From: Bryobacterales bacterium
GTDB lineage: Bacteria > Acidobacteriota > Terriglobia > Bryobacterales > Bryobacteraceae
Length of the DNA stretch: 6,208 bases
Assembly (NCBI GenBank): GCA_009697495.1
Contig: SHUN01000195.1
Span: 1 to 6,208 of the forward strand
Direction: 5' to 3'
The notes beneath the pieces were generated by a model. The model was not told the origin of the DNA and made no database searches. It saw only the letters and a program-made list of their open reading frames with translations. Of this stretch, positions 5,180 through 6,208 are shown piece after piece (positions within the stretch are counted from its first letter, which is position 1; each line of letters starts with the position of its first letter). The position numbers and the translations under genes were made by a program.

Positions 5180-6060
5180 GCGTTGCGATTCACGATGAAA
5201 TCGGCGATCTCGCGGAGCGGAGCGGCGCTATCGCCAAAGGGGGTAAGGGCATCGTGAGCGGCCTGGCGTTCCTGCGCAGCCATTCGTTTGGATTGATCGA
5301 GGCCATAGACGGCGGGGAAGGTGATTTTTTGCTGGGCCTGGTCCTTCCCGGCGGTTTTGCCAAGGGTCTCGGAGGACTGTTCGACGTCGAGAATATCGTC
5401 GACGATTTGGAAGGCGAGGCCGGTGTGTTCGCCGTAGCTGGAGAGGGCCGCGAGTTGATCGGCTGAAGCGCCTGCGTAGATGGCTCCCATGCGGACGCTG
5501 GCTCTGAGAAGCGCGCCGGTTTTGGCGCGATGGATGGATTCGAGAAGGGCAGCAGTGGGCGTTTGGCGCTCGCCTTCGATGTCGTGGACCTGGCCGCCGA
5601 TCATGCCGCCGACGGTGCCGGAGGCGGTGGCGAGTTCTTTGATCAGGCTGGCCTTGACGGCGTCATTGGCATGGGGGAGTTTGCTGAGGACTTCAAAGGC
5701 CAGGGTGAGGAGCGAGTCCCCGGCAAGGATGGCCATGGCATCGCCGAAGACGACGTGGTTGGTGGGGCGGCCCCGGCGGAGATCGTCGTTATCGAGAGCG
5801 GGCAGATCGTCATGAATCAGCGAATAAGTGTGAATCATTTCGAGCGTGCAGGCGGCGTCTTCGATGCCACTATACGCACTTGCAACCGCTTCAGCGGCGC
5901 CGATACAGAGGACAGGGCGGATGCGCTTGCCGCCGGCAAAGAGGCTATACCGCATGGCGCGATGGATGGTTTGAGGCGGGACAGTCTCGGCGGGAACCCA
6001 GCGTTCGAGGGCGGCATCGACGGCTTGGACTCGGGCGGCCAAATATTCTTTCAGGTTCAT
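5176..6060 (-). CDS. ispA: Short-chain (2E)-prenyl diphosphate synthase, probably farnesyl diphosphate synthase
   Basis: The 294-residue enzyme condenses isopentenyl diphosphate with allylic diphosphates to make C15 (possibly C20) chains for quinones, undecaprenyl carrier and other isoprenoids. Seen in order: GGKRIRP (43-49) for IPP binding; the first Asp-rich motif DDLPALD (84-90) with NDDLRRGRPTNH (91-102); AKTGAL (179-184); GLAFQIVDDILD (214-225) carrying the second Asp-rich motif; and GKTAGKD (234-240). Two residues are inserted in the first Asp-rich motif, and Tyr79 and Ser80 lie five and four residues before it, as in E. coli IspA (type II farnesyl diphosphate synthase), so C15 is the likely product, though geranylgeranyl diphosphate synthases of this group are close. 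The start overlaps the xseB stop and its stop overlaps the tlyA start, both as ATGA. dxs, often found beside ispA and tlyA, is not between them. Confidence 0.94.
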   Translation of the reverse strand: MNLKEYLAARVQAVDAALERWVPAETVPPQTIHRAMRYSLFAGGKRIRPVLCIGAAEAVASAYSGIEDAACTLEMIHTYSLIHDDLPALDNDDLRRGRPTNHVVFGDAMAILAGDSLLTLAFEVLSKLPHANDAVKASLIKELATASGTVGGMIGGQVHDIEGERQTPTAALLESIHRAKTGALLRASVRMGAIYAGASADQLAALSSYGEHTGLAFQIVDDILDVEQSSETLGKTAGKDQAQQKITFPAVYGLDQSKRMAAQERQAAHDALTPFGDSAAPLREIADFIVNRNA

Positions 6061-6208
6061 TCGTTGGTGGGTTTGAAGGGTTCCGCTTCGATTTTGTCGC
6101 CGCGTTTGAGGAGGATTTCGACGCGTGTTTCGGCGTCTTCCAGTTCTTTTCTGCAGCGGTCACTGAGGGTGACGCCGCGCTCGAATATTTCGATGGCTTT
6201 TTCGAGGG
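6057..6208 (-). CDS. xseB: Exodeoxyribonuclease VII small subunit, C-terminal part
   Basis: The last 49 codons before a TGA at 6059-6057 read LEKAIEIFERGVTLSDRC, then KELEDAETRVEILLK and a polar tail. This is the conserved XseB core: an amphipathic helical hairpin with the LE-AI--FE-G--L---C pattern. XseB is a small protein of about 70-80 residues that binds several copies to XseA to form exonuclease VII, which degrades single-stranded DNA into oligonucleotides in repair. About 20-30 N-terminal residues lie beyond the window edge. The stop overlaps the ispA ATG as ATGA. xseA, usually the preceding gene, would be outside the window. Confidence 0.9.
   Translation of the reverse strand, partial: LEKAIEIFERGVTLSDRCRKELEDAETRVEILLKRGDKIEAEPFKPTNE

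Noticed and set aside
1..6208. tRNA, rRNA or CRISPR features
   Set aside because: No cloverleaf-like segment, rRNA-like stretch or regularly spaced direct repeat was found on reading either strand.

Overview
The window splits into two parts. Positions 2371-6208 are a compact minus-strand housekeeping operon. Read in the direction of transcription (right to left) it runs xseB (3' part), an ispA-type prenyl diphosphate synthase, tlyA, nadK and a DAACS-family dicarboxylate/amino-acid symporter. Neighbouring genes overlap by 4, 4 and 14 bases, and the nadK stop codon is directly followed by the symporter ATG, so the whole block looks co-transcribed and translationally coupled. No operon promoter is visible; it should lie beyond the right edge.

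Positions 1-2370 are a patchwork of broken genes and repeats. From left to right they hold: the C-terminus of a multi-pass membrane protein resembling DUF6644, interrupted by an amber codon; the first 36 codons of a second copy of the same kind of protein, cut off at about 343; the C-terminal end of a beta-propeller (WD40/TolB-like) protein of the sort found at the end of acidobacterial Ser/Thr kinases (minus); one apparently intact 114-residue protein with a C-terminal membrane helix (minus); an unassigned stretch; the N-terminal third of an IstB transposase helper protein (plus); and a 433-base gene-free tract with a long imperfect palindrome. An inverted repeat with a 12-base perfect core (401-412 and 1635-1646) brackets the propeller fragment and the 114-residue gene, suggesting a remnant of a mobile unit.

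The organism is most likely a member of Acidobacteriota of the Solibacter/Bryobacter type. This is an inference from the moderately high GC, the kinase-type propeller end, the tandem DUF6644-like genes and the xseB-ispA-tlyA-nadK order, not from a marker gene. The operon mixes DNA repair (exonuclease VII), isoprenoid chain elongation, rRNA 2'-O-methylation and NADP supply; the symporter at its end is functionally unrelated. I see no clearly new multi-gene system. The most interesting points are the decaying paralogue pair, the inverted-repeat-bounded segment, the palindrome and the direct coupling of the symporter to nadK.
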